Below the pieces are notes generated by a model. The model saw only the letters and a list, made by a program, of their open reading frames with translations, made no database searches and was not told the origin of the DNA. Below, piece after piece: positions 15,058 through 23,422 of a DNA stretch of 61,583 bases. A program made the translations under genes and the position numbers. This stretch comes from Candidatus Riflebacteria bacterium HGW-Riflebacteria-1 (GTDB taxonomy: Bacteria; Muiribacteriota; Ozemobacteria; Ozemobacterales; Ozemobacteraceae), in assembly GCA_002839445.1 (NCBI GenBank), contig PGYB01000023.1, positions 1 to 61,583 on the forward strand, read 5' to 3'. The first letter of the stretch is position 1. Every line of letters begins with the position of its first letter.

Positions 15058-16074
15058 TTAACTCAGTCGCTTTGATTGAAGCTCTTGCTTGATAAAGCGC
15101 AGAACTTCTAAGAAACGTCCTCTCAAGACTTTTCCAATTAGAGGCTTAAGTAGTCCAAGCCATAAAAAGCCCCCCCCCCCAAGGTATTTTCTATGAAACT
15201 TTATCCTATTTTTCAATACTAAATTTAGCATTCGTTCGTATCTATCTGGCCCATGTTGGCTCCCCCAAACCTTGTGATAAACAATCGAATCTAAACATAC
15301 ACCCAACTTAAACCCGCGCTTCTTAGCAGAAAAACAATAATCGACTTCCTCATAATATAAGAAATAATCTTCAGGCAATAAACCATTATTTCTAATTACT
15401 TTTTCAGTCACTAAAAGTGAAGCACCTATGATATAATCCAATCCTGCATTAATCTCGCCAGGCACTAAAATGTGACTAGTTGCTGCAGAGAACCTATTAA
15501 CGTGGCCGCCCAAAGCCTGGACTTTATGAGGAAATTGATAATACATAAGGGCGGAACCAGTAAGATCAAAAAAATAGTTTTTCGCATAGCATACCAAATT
15601 ACTAAGCGCATCTCTTTTAATAACAGTATCATTATTTACTAGCCAGATAAATGCAAAATCACCCTTTTTTAGCGCATATTTTATACCTATATTATTCCCG
15701 GCTGCAAACCCACCGTTTTTCTCGGCCCTAATAAAAACAATAGGCCAACTATTAATGCAATCACTTGAGTGATCTAACCCTAGTTCTTCGTCAGACTTAT
15801 CTATATCGTCAGAGCAAACGATGTGTTCTAGAGGTTTGTCAACTGCAGGGCAAGAATAGTCTCTTAACGGGTTCCCTGGATTTACCCAGTTACTTTGCGT
15901 ACCTCTTACCCATCGCAATAGATTTTCTAAAGAGTCATCTGTGGAATTATTATCAACTACAATAACTTGGTAATTATTGTAATCATTTCGCAAAACACTT
16001 TCAAGACACTCTATCGTATCTTGCCAACTATTATAATTCAAAATTATGATATAAACTTTATCACTTCTTTGCAA
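15058..16074 (-). CDS. glycosyltransferase family 2 with internal poly-G tract
   Basis: This 338-residue GT2 resembles rhamnosyltransferases: VYIIILNYNSWQDTIECLES at the start, VVDNNSTDDS, then NGGFAAGNNIGIKYAL, WLVNNDTVI (the DxD-like site) and DYFLYYEEVDYCFSAKKRGF. Near residue 298 the gene contains an uninterrupted run of 11 G (coding LGGGGF). One G fewer or more leads to a stop within about 15 codons and changes the last 40 residues. It follows wzy in the operon. Confidence 0.9.
   Translation of the reverse strand: MQRSDKVYIIILNYNSWQDTIECLESVLRNDYNNYQVIVVDNNSTDDSLENLLRWVRGTQSNWVNPGNPLRDYSCPAVDKPLEHIVCSDDIDKSDEELGLDHSSDCINSWPIVFIRAEKNGGFAAGNNIGIKYALKKGDFAFIWLVNNDTVIKRDALSNLVCYAKNYFFDLTGSALMYYQFPHKVQALGGHVNRFSAATSHILVPGEINAGLDYIIGASLLVTEKVIRNNGLLPEDYFLYYEEVDYCFSAKKRGFKLGVCLDSIVYHKVWGSQHGPDRYERMLNLVLKNRIKFHRKYLGGGGFLWLGLLKPLIGKVLRGRFLEVLRFIKQELQSKRLS
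15170..15180 (-). repeat. homopolymeric G11 tract inside a GT2 gene
   Basis: Eleven C on the plus strand read as G11 in the coding strand. Runs this long are rare by chance and are classic slipped-strand phase-variation sites in surface-polysaccharide genes. Confidence 0.9.
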
Positions 16075-16130
16075 GACAGTACCCCTTATACTTCAAAATC
16101 AACGCAAGTTGCCGATAACATTGCTTCATT

Positions 16131-17486
16131 TTATATCACTGACCGTGGTTTGCTCAAGAAAAATTTCGGCTGCCTATTATATTTAAGCGTTATATGGCTT
16201 AAAATTAAAGAAAAGAGTAATGGCGGTAAAAGGAAAAAAAGGATACCATTTATATGAGCAACAGCAAGAGGAGGATCGCTCCAGATCGTTCTAACCTGAA
16301 CAAAAAAGAGAAAATGGATTAAACGGAATAAATATCCTCGTTTAAAACATACCAGTCGGTTATTCCGGAACAATCCGATTATGCAACCGAGAACGAAGGA
16401 ATACGCGAAGGCATAATCGCCGAGATAAAGATATCCCAAAATATTGTGTCTAGGATTTGGGCCAAATGGCATTGGACCGTAATGATATGCAGTCAATGCA
16501 AACCCTATTGGCTCAGGCGCTTCACTGCTAGAAATCATTCTAGTCATAGCAAGAAAGTCAACAAAAGTAGCTGTAAAAATATCAGTTTTTTGTTTTACTT
16601 TTTCAATAACGCCATGAGGGTAAGCCATAAAAAAAACGTCACCGGTCGCAACCATCCTCTCCGCCAATAATCCAGCAATCTCAAACCCATCAGTGACTTT
16701 TCGCTGAATTCCTAAAGTAAAAAAAGCTCCTATCACTCCTAAAATAAGCACTAAGGGCAGCAGTCCTTTAAATTTTCTATCTGCTTGAGCAACTTTTTCA
16801 GGGAAAATTGAAGAGAAATAAAACTGCACAGAATAAAAAACAAACACAACTGAAAGCAATGCTGACTTAGACCCGCTAAAAATGAAGCTTACAAATAAAA
16901 CTACAAGTGTAGCTCTGTTTAAAAAATGTAAAAATGGACCTTGGAATTCTTTTAAATAAAACGAAAAAATTATATAAAAATATATCAAAACGTTTGTGTA
17001 AGCAGTTAACAATCTGCCTAAAATGCCATAACCTCCACTCCCAGAATAAGTAGTCAAACGACTTGTCAAGAAAAGAGGGATGCCAAATTTTAAATATGTA
17101 ATTGCTTGCGCAATAAGAAATACTGTAAACACAAATGAATAAAGATATATTGCAGCATATGTGCTTTTTAACGAGAATTCTTCTTTTTTGGAAAAACAAA
17201 CGGGTTCTTGAATTAATCTTCCCGTTGCATATATACCTAAAACAAGACAAGCTTCTGTAATGCAGAAAGAGAAAAAGTAACGCCTATCAATTAGGCCAAA
17301 ACAAAACAGGTAGACCACAACTGAGGAGGAAAAAGAAGTAAAAAAAATAGTTACAAACAAAGGATCAAAAATTGAAAAATAACATTTTCTTAAAGCGATG
17401 CAATATGTGAAGAAACATAGCGACCAAATTAAGAAATATGTTCCTAAATTTTCGACTAAGTGGTTAAAAAAGTCCAAACTATTCAT
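16131..17486 (-). CDS. Wzy-like oligosaccharide repeat-unit polymerase
   Basis: This 451-residue protein is almost wholly hydrophobic with about ten predicted membrane spans, a large periplasmic loop (FVDFLAMTRMISSSEAPEPIGF to PNPRHNILGYLYLGDY) and a basic C-terminus. The loop with its RHN and Gly-rich segment matches O-antigen/EPS polymerases of the oligosaccharide repeat-unit polymerase type. Sequence conservation in this family is low, so assignment rests on topology and on the flanking wzx and transferase genes. It starts 4 bases after the preceding GT2 stop. Confidence 0.8.
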   Translation of the reverse strand: MNSLDFFNHLVENLGTYFLIWSLCFFTYCIALRKCYFSIFDPLFVTIFFTSFSSSVVVYLFCFGLIDRRYFFSFCITEACLVLGIYATGRLIQEPVCFSKKEEFSLKSTYAAIYLYSFVFTVFLIAQAITYLKFGIPLFLTSRLTTYSGSGGYGILGRLLTAYTNVLIYFYIIFSFYLKEFQGPFLHFLNRATLVVLFVSFIFSGSKSALLSVVFVFYSVQFYFSSIFPEKVAQADRKFKGLLPLVLILGVIGAFFTLGIQRKVTDGFEIAGLLAERMVATGDVFFMAYPHGVIEKVKQKTDIFTATFVDFLAMTRMISSSEAPEPIGFALTAYHYGPMPFGPNPRHNILGYLYLGDYAFAYSFVLGCIIGLFRNNRLVCFKRGYLFRLIHFLFFVQVRTIWSDPPLAVAHINGILFFLLPPLLFSLILSHITLKYNRQPKFFLSKPRSVI

Positions 17487-17490
17487 TTTT

Positions 17491-18411
17491 TCACCGTTTA
17501 GGCGCCATTAAACGACTCTTTGCGCTGCCTAAAAGCCTTCTGAACCAACATATATAAAAAAAGTATTTGCCGAAATTGTCTTTGATTATCTTCAGTCTAT
17601 CCCTTACAAAACAACTATCGATATGAGAAGAACTTACCCCTGTATCGTTATAGTAGGCAACTAAAACTGGGAGATAAACGAAATTCATGAAAGCAATCAA
17701 TCTGAGGTTTAATTCATAATCGGCCAAAACTGAATAGCACAGATTATATCTTGTTTTCAAAAAAACACTTCTTGGATAGAAAATAGATTGATGACAAATG
17801 TTTCTTTTGACTAACTTGTATTTTGTAAACTCACCATCATATAATTTATGCTTTCCAGGCATGTAGACATCACCATAATATATGGTTCCTGAGAGCATTT
17901 TTTCCACAATCAGCTCAACCATCTTGGAAATAGCACCAGCAATAAGCAAATCATCAGCACCAAGAAAATAGATAAAATCCCCAGTTGCTAAGGTCACAGC
18001 CTTATTCATTGCATCGTAGATTCCCATATCGTTTTCACTAAGCCAATAATCTATTGTAAGCTCATACCTTCGAATCAATTCTAAGGTACCATCCTTAGAG
18101 GCTCCATCAATTATTATGTACTCAATGTTGTCGTAAGTTTGGTTGATTACACTCAGAATTGCGCTTTCAAGATGAGTTTCGCCATTGCAAACCACAGTAA
18201 CAACCGTTATCAATGGCTTCTGCGGTCGAGCTCTTTTGAAATAGCCTTTAGTACGAAGACCACCTGCACCTTGACGTCCTTCGCCCGGAGTCATGAATAA
18301 AGAAGTGGGAAACTCATCTCCCGAATTTGACTCCATAGTTGGAATCTGCCTGACAAGGGACCGCGTGGTACTGTATTTTTTATCTAAGCATATAATTTCT
18401 GCAATATTCAT
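17491..18411 (-). CDS. glycosyltransferase family 2 (WcaA-like)
   Basis: This 306-residue protein has a GT2 A-fold: PLITVVTVVCNGETHLESAI, then YIIIDGASKDGTLELIR, LSENDMGIYDAMNKAV and FLGADDLL (metal-binding DD), with ICHQSIFYPR downstream. The segment before the domain (GEGRQGAGGLRTKG) is a frequent lead-in for this subgroup. ATG 18411 is preferred; the frame stays open to 18594 but the extra 61 residues resemble no GT2 start. It is immediately upstream of wzy. Confidence 0.88.
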   Translation of the reverse strand: MNIAEIICLDKKYSTTRSLVRQIPTMESNSGDEFPTSLFMTPGEGRQGAGGLRTKGYFKRARPQKPLITVVTVVCNGETHLESAILSVINQTYDNIEYIIIDGASKDGTLELIRRYELTIDYWLSENDMGIYDAMNKAVTLATGDFIYFLGADDLLIAGAISKMVELIVEKMLSGTIYYGDVYMPGKHKLYDGEFTKYKLVKRNICHQSIFYPRSVFLKTRYNLCYSVLADYELNLRLIAFMNFVYLPVLVAYYNDTGVSSSHIDSCFVRDRLKIIKDNFGKYFFYICWFRRLLGSAKSRLMAPKR

Positions 18412-18830
18412 AATATTCTTTTGCCTAAATGGAATGGCCTTGAAAAAGAATGTTGCCAGCAGACGGGTCTGAGCAATCTTTCTGATCGAAAACTCCAAAG
18501 ACATGCTGAAAATGATTCTGCAGGCAGTTAAAACAGAGCAATCCCAAACAGGGGTTTTCTTGCTGACTATCTCTGAAGCCCTTGATAAAAGCAAAAAAAA
18601 GAAAAAACTTGATAATGTCTGGAATATTTAGCTCCCTACTAACCACTTGCAAAACCGCCTTCCATTATACTTATAAGTCCTTAATCGATTTACTATGACA
18701 CACTTACCGAAGCATCCCTCACGCCAACGTCTAATCAAAAGACTTGTTGTGGGAAGTACACATCTTTTCCGATATTAACACAGAGTGCTTTGCGTTGCAT
18801 TCTGAAAGTTACATTTAAATGCCGATAACT
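18412..18830. other. gene-poor stretch between two transferase genes
   Basis: I see no convincing gene here. The upstream 183 bases extend the GT2 frame without stops but without recognisable similarity; the rest has short frames only. It may hold an internal promoter or the remains of a removed gene. Confidence 0.4.
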
Positions 18831-20093
18831 TCAGACATCGAAGCGTTTCTTCTCATTAAGTAAGACTTCCTCATAAAGCATGATGTACTTGCGTACCACC
18901 ACATTTGTATCGAAGCAATTGACAATCTTTTCCCTTGCAGCTTGGCACAACCCAGAATAATGAGGTGAATTCAAAATCCATTCAATACCTTGAGCCAGAT
19001 CACCTGCCAAATAAGGCCTTGCAAGATAACCATTGATTTTATGGTCAATAATATCTAGCAAACCAGTAGCACCAAAACCCACAACTGGCGTTCCGCAGGC
19101 CATCGACTCTGATGCTGTTTGCCCGAAAGCCTCTTGGAGAGAAGGTACTACCATGACATCAGCAGCACTATATAAAGCTCTCAAAGAAATATCGTCATAT
19201 AATCTGCCAACATAATGAACCGGGAAGCCAAAATCAGGACTCTCTTTGGTTTTACTCGATCCAAAAACGACTAATTCAATATTTTTGCTTTTCAAACATA
19301 GTAAAGCTTCACGAAGAAAATTAAAGCCCTTGTTTGGATCACTTGCAGCGTTCATAGCACCAAACAACACAATCCTTTTGTTTAGAGGTAGACTCCAAAG
19401 CTCACGAGCAACTTGACGACTTATTGGTTTAAAAATATTTGTGTTTATGGGGTTTGGGAGACTCACAGTCTTAAAACTGTGAAATAGCGAGCTTTCTTTG
19501 GCGCAATTCTGTAACCAAAGGCTTGGACCTACAATGACTAGATTAGACAGCTTTTCATAAGTATTCTTTTTTCGTTTCCAACCTCGTCTGCTCAAATCCT
19601 TATCACTTTTACTGCTTAAATTTGGACAGAAGCCACATTTTTCTTTGTATTTTTCGCATTCCCATTTCACATGACAGCCACCGGTAAAAGCCCAGTCGTC
19701 ATGCAAAGACCAAACAATAGGCTTCTTGATTTTAGCTAAATCCTCAATTGTTAGCAAACCCCCACAAATCCAATGCAAGTGTACCAAATCCGCATCGGAC
19801 TCATTAATTTGGCGGGTAAAATTATTCAATGAAAACCAGGATGGAGAAAACAACAACAGCTTTTTCCGTTTGGGATAAAGCCTTAGAGGCAAAGAATCTA
19901 TTATCGGCATAATATTCGGGAAGTATTGAAAAAATTTACTCGCTGTTACAGCAACAGTATAATCATCACTATTCTTTTCTTGAACAAGCAGCTCGCTTAA
20001 GACACCTTCACTTTGAAGGCCTTTATGCAAGCGAAAAGTAGCCCTCGCTGCCCCACCCGACGTGTCACTGTAATTGACCAAAAGTATTTTCAT
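18831..20093 (-). CDS. glycosyltransferase family 4
   Basis: This 420-residue GT-B enzyme has KILLVNYSDTSGGAARATFR, LVHLHWICGGLLTIEDL, PIVWSLHDDWAFTGGCHVKWECEKY and a Cys-rich C..C..C loop (GFCPNL). The donor half has RIVLFGAMNA, MVVPSLQEAFGQTASESMACGTPVVGF. The WSLHDDWAFTGGCHY-type motif marks a subgroup common in capsule and O-antigen clusters. It is intact and in line with the operon. Confidence 0.9.
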   Translation of the reverse strand: MKILLVNYSDTSGGAARATFRLHKGLQSEGVLSELLVQEKNSDDYTVAVTASKFFQYFPNIMPIIDSLPLRLYPKRKKLLLFSPSWFSLNNFTRQINESDADLVHLHWICGGLLTIEDLAKIKKPIVWSLHDDWAFTGGCHVKWECEKYKEKCGFCPNLSSKSDKDLSRRGWKRKKNTYEKLSNLVIVGPSLWLQNCAKESSLFHSFKTVSLPNPINTNIFKPISRQVARELWSLPLNKRIVLFGAMNAASDPNKGFNFLREALLCLKSKNIELVVFGSSKTKESPDFGFPVHYVGRLYDDISLRALYSAADVMVVPSLQEAFGQTASESMACGTPVVGFGATGLLDIIDHKINGYLARPYLAGDLAQGIEWILNSPHYSGLCQAAREKIVNCFDTNVVVRKYIMLYEEVLLNEKKRFDV

Positions 20094-20233
20094 TTCTTCA
20101 CCAAAAAATCTAAATAATAATAGTAATACACATTAGCTTTCAAAAAATAATTAGAATATTGTTTGAATTTTTGATTTCGAGCTGGTGCCCTCAGCAATAT
20201 AAAAAATCTCAAAAAAGAGTCTAAGCAATCTCG

Positions 20234-21220
20234 TCAATAAAAACACATAATATCTGCGGTTTTAAGCCTTGCAGACGCGGCAACCTTATAACTATCCTTA
20301 TAATATCCAGCCGACACAATAACACAAACCTCCTCATTGCTTGGTATGGGAATGATCTTTCGCAATCTGCGATCCATTTCAACTGTGTAAGCCCAATTAA
20401 GAGTACACGAGGCAATGCCGCTATAATGCATAGCATAAAGCAAATTCATTGAAAACATCCCCACATCGACATATAGCATATTTATTTCTCTTGCCCCTGC
20501 ATACACACTAATATCACCGCTCAAAATGATAATGGCATCTGCAAGATGTCCGAATCCCCTATTTCCATTATGAATTGCCAAAATCTGTTCGATCTTTGAT
20601 CTATCTTTCACTAAATGCACTCGAGTTGCCTGCCGATTACAAGAAGAAGGCGCCGACTGTGCAATCTGTATAACTCGACCCCATACTTTCATATCGATAT
20701 TTTTTTTGGCATAGTCTCTTACGCTATGCCTTGACCAAGCAAAATCAGCAAATGGTTTTACTGCATAATCATATCCTGAAAATTCATTGACGTAGAAATT
20801 CCTCTCATCCTTCACACAATGCCCAAACGAATATTTTCCTAACGAATTCTCTATTTTCGATTTGAGCTCTGTATCAACATCAACATTATTCTCAACATGG
20901 ATTCGAATATATTCCCTCAGTACATTCAATGACGCATAAATGATTACGTTCGGCTCAAATTTAAGCTCAAAATATTTATCTAATAGAACACATAGCCCAA
21001 TAATCATATCCTTTCCAAAATTAAATTTTCCCTCTGGCATGGTTAGTCCCTTTTCTAGTACATGACAATGGGCAGCGATTCTTCCAATAAACTGCTTCTG
21101 ATTAGTGACGCGAATACTAGCCGAATGTTTTAAATATCGCCAGATGAAATAGAATTTTAGCCATAATAGATTCAAAATCTGGGCCATGTGGTTTTTTGCG
21201 ACATAAAAAAAACGAATCAT
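20234..21220 (-). CDS. nitroreductase-family protein of polysaccharide cluster
   Basis: This 328-residue protein has an N-terminal region of about 165 residues with no clear motif, followed by a nitroreductase domain: SRHSVRDYAKK (FMN phosphate site), IAQSAPSSCNRQATRVHLV and a C-terminal dimer arm. Its start overlaps the pyruvyltransferase stop by four bases (ATGA), so the two are made together. Similar long nitroreductase-like proteins are found beside polysaccharide pyruvyltransferases in other surface-glycan clusters. The reaction is unknown; a redox change on a sugar or its substituent is a guess. Confidence 0.75.
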   Translation of the reverse strand: MIRFFYVAKNHMAQILNLLWLKFYFIWRYLKHSASIRVTNQKQFIGRIAAHCHVLEKGLTMPEGKFNFGKDMIIGLCVLLDKYFELKFEPNVIIYASLNVLREYIRIHVENNVDVDTELKSKIENSLGKYSFGHCVKDERNFYVNEFSGYDYAVKPFADFAWSRHSVRDYAKKNIDMKVWGRVIQIAQSAPSSCNRQATRVHLVKDRSKIEQILAIHNGNRGFGHLADAIIILSGDISVYAGAREINMLYVDVGMFSMNLLYAMHYSGIASCTLNWAYTVEMDRRLRKIIPIPSNEEVCVIVSAGYYKDSYKVAASARLKTADIMCFY

Positions 21221-22272
21221 TTTATGCTCCTGAGTAGAAAAGATCGTGAATTCTCGCGAAATTCGCGCATTTTCATCTCTATAATATCATAATCTATTTT
21301 CTGGTTTAGAATATTTGACAACGTAAAAGGGTCGCCAACAACACGTTCTTGCAACCCTCCCCTTAGAAGAATAGTTTCAAGTTTGCTATTAATTAGGTCG
21401 TTAGGCAATGTTACAAATGGTTTACGAGAAATGATCGCAAACAATGTGCCGTGAAAAGTACTTGTTACAACACATTCGGCATGCTCAAAATAGGAAAGCC
21501 AATCAAACGGACCGATTGTAGTCAAATTCTTATTGCACCACTTGTTTGAATAGCCAACCGAAATCGTCACCAATCCGTTTTCACTAGCATAGCGTTTCAC
21601 TTCAGAAATCTGCTCATCTGTGATTTTAAACGCATAAACAAGCAGATACTTTGTTTTTTCTTGCATTTTAATAGATTTAGAATAAATTCTATAATCTGAT
21701 TTCTCTATTAGAAGCGTAGGGTCAACAACTATTTCCGGGAAATTCCCTGTGTATCTTTCAACGATCTGAGCAGAATTTTTATCACGCACAGAAATGGCAC
21801 TAAATCTCTTCAACCCTTTGACAACATATTGTGGGGGAGTCATATCAGCTGAATATTTGACATTTCCGAAACTAGGCGCATAAGAAACAAGTCTTACATT
21901 CTTAGGAATTGAATTACCGAAATAAATGGGGTCACGACCTAGGAAGTCCCATTCATAATTCCAGATAATATCGCTACCAAAAATAATGCAATCATATTTG
22001 CTTAATTCAGAAGCAGTAGTAAGCCTAGGAGATATTGAAAGATGTTTCAAATCCTTATGAAAATTTCTGAATTTTAGTAAATTCTTCAAATTCAAAAAGA
22101 ACCATCGATTTAACAAAAAAACGCGTAGTTCGTTGAAACGATGCACTTTATTTGAGTAATCAATAATCTCAGCATCGTAACCGCAATTTTTTAGAAAACT
22201 CATAGTAGCGAAAGCTTGGAAAAAACCACCATGGTTATACCCTTTATGAAAAGTAAGTATTCCAATTTTCAT
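21217..22272 (-). CDS. polysaccharide pyruvyltransferase family protein
   Basis: This 351-residue protein has the family layout: KIGILTFHKGYNHGGFFQAFA at the start, YDCIIFGSDIIWNYEW, APSFGN, ISVRDKNSAQIV, VDPTLL and the donor-site segment TSTFHGTLFAIISRKPFVTLP. Such enzymes use phosphoenolpyruvate to add ketal pyruvate to glycans, giving them negative charge; some members transfer other groups. It is translationally coupled to the nitroreductase-like gene. Confidence 0.87.
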   Translation of the reverse strand: MKIGILTFHKGYNHGGFFQAFATMSFLKNCGYDAEIIDYSNKVHRFNELRVFLLNRWFFLNLKNLLKFRNFHKDLKHLSISPRLTTASELSKYDCIIFGSDIIWNYEWDFLGRDPIYFGNSIPKNVRLVSYAPSFGNVKYSADMTPPQYVVKGLKRFSAISVRDKNSAQIVERYTGNFPEIVVDPTLLIEKSDYRIYSKSIKMQEKTKYLLVYAFKITDEQISEVKRYASENGLVTISVGYSNKWCNKNLTTIGPFDWLSYFEHAECVVTSTFHGTLFAIISRKPFVTLPNDLINSKLETILLRGGLQERVVGDPFTLSNILNQKIDYDIIEMKMREFRENSRSFLLRSIK

Positions 22273-22349
22273 TTGCTTGCATCATCCTTATAATTTTGTT
22301 CAAACAGAACAAATACATTTTTGTAGTGATAGTAACATCAACAACTATT

Positions 22350-23354
22350 TCAGTTACGAGCAAATAACAAGGTTTTTAAAAAACGCCTCACCGAGGGTGG
22401 TATGATCAAAGAAGTCTCATAAACAAGTTGCCTAGAATCCCTAATTCCAGTAGTTAGCAGAAGTCTAATTTCTATTAACAGACAAAAACTGAACAAAACA
22501 AAAATCAGTGCATTGATCACGCTATAATGAATCTGCAGCTTTGTCTTCGCAATTTCCCTAGCTAAAAAGCAACGGTCAAATATATCTAATCTATTTCGAT
22601 GCTCCAGCCATATTGCTCTAATTGCTTTCAAGTATGATTCTTGTAAGACTTGAGCGGATACCCGACCTGTTATACCGGGCCCTATGCGGTAAAATGGACC
22701 TTTTTGGTTAAGATAATAAGCCGACTCACACTTTGCAAGGAAAGCCACCTGATGAACATAATCAGCCCAAAGGCCCACCTCCGGTTTCCAACGTGGAATG
22801 CTATCAAACAATTTCTTACTAAACCCTGTGCATCGGCCTCCCGCCCCCCCCCGTCGTAACAGTAGTTTAAAAAAGGAGCACTTTTTATATGGTAGAATTT
22901 TGAAAACTTTTTCAGTTCCATCGGGATATAGATTAACAGTTTGAGTGATAAGTATAAAACTTTCATCACGCGGATTCAAGCCATTTTCTTCAATATACCT
23001 GTTGAAAGAAGCAAAAAGACCATCTGAAAACATGTCATCACCTGCAAGAAAACTTATTACATCGCCTTCAAATTTCTCCTCTATCAATCTATTTAGATTA
23101 TTATAAATGCCGAGATTCTCTTTGTTACGCAACAAACGAATGATGTTTGGAAAGCGGTCTTCAAAACTCTTTATAATATCGCAAGTTCGATCTGTAGAAG
23201 CATCATCGCTAATTACAACTTCTAAAGGCAGGATATCTTGCTCAAAAACTGAGTTCAAAGCATCCCGTATGTACTTTTCCTGATTGTAAGTAATCATGAG
23301 GACAGTGTGCCGAATACTTAGAGCTTCGATTTGACGAGTTCCTAATTGCTGCAT
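22350..23354 (-). CDS. glycosyltransferase family 2 with mid-gene poly-G switch
   Basis: This 334-residue GT2 has HTVLMITYNQEKYIRDALNS, VVISDDASTDRT, FLAGDDMFSDGL (DxD-like) and a single C-terminal membrane-type segment (ALIFVLFSFCLLIEIRLLL). Codons for RRGGAGGR near residue 168 contain a run of nine G. In the +1 frame a TAG stops translation about 11 codons later; in the -1 frame the protein ends about 60 residues later. Only G9 (or G9 plus or minus 3) gives the complete enzyme, so the sequenced state is ON. Confidence 0.9.
   Translation of the reverse strand: MQQLGTRQIEALSIRHTVLMITYNQEKYIRDALNSVFEQDILPLEVVISDDASTDRTCDIIKSFEDRFPNIIRLLRNKENLGIYNNLNRLIEEKFEGDVISFLAGDDMFSDGLFASFNRYIEENGLNPRDESFILITQTVNLYPDGTEKVFKILPYKKCSFFKLLLRRGGAGGRCTGFSKKLFDSIPRWKPEVGLWADYVHQVAFLAKCESAYYLNQKGPFYRIGPGITGRVSAQVLQESYLKAIRAIWLEHRNRLDIFDRCFLAREIAKTKLQIHYSVINALIFVLFSFCLLIEIRLLLTTGIRDSRQLVYETSLIIPPSVRRFLKTLLFARN
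22844..22852 (-). repeat. homopolymeric G9 tract in the middle of a GT2 gene
   Basis: Nine C on the plus strand, G9 on the coding strand, bounded by CGAC and CGGGAGG. It lies near the centre of the gene, an ideal place for an on/off switch by slippage. Confidence 0.9.
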
Positions 23355-23422
23355 CTTTATGAGTCTCCATCTATAAGCTTAAAACAGATACCGATATCAT
23401 ATTTTTCCAACATAACTAACCT

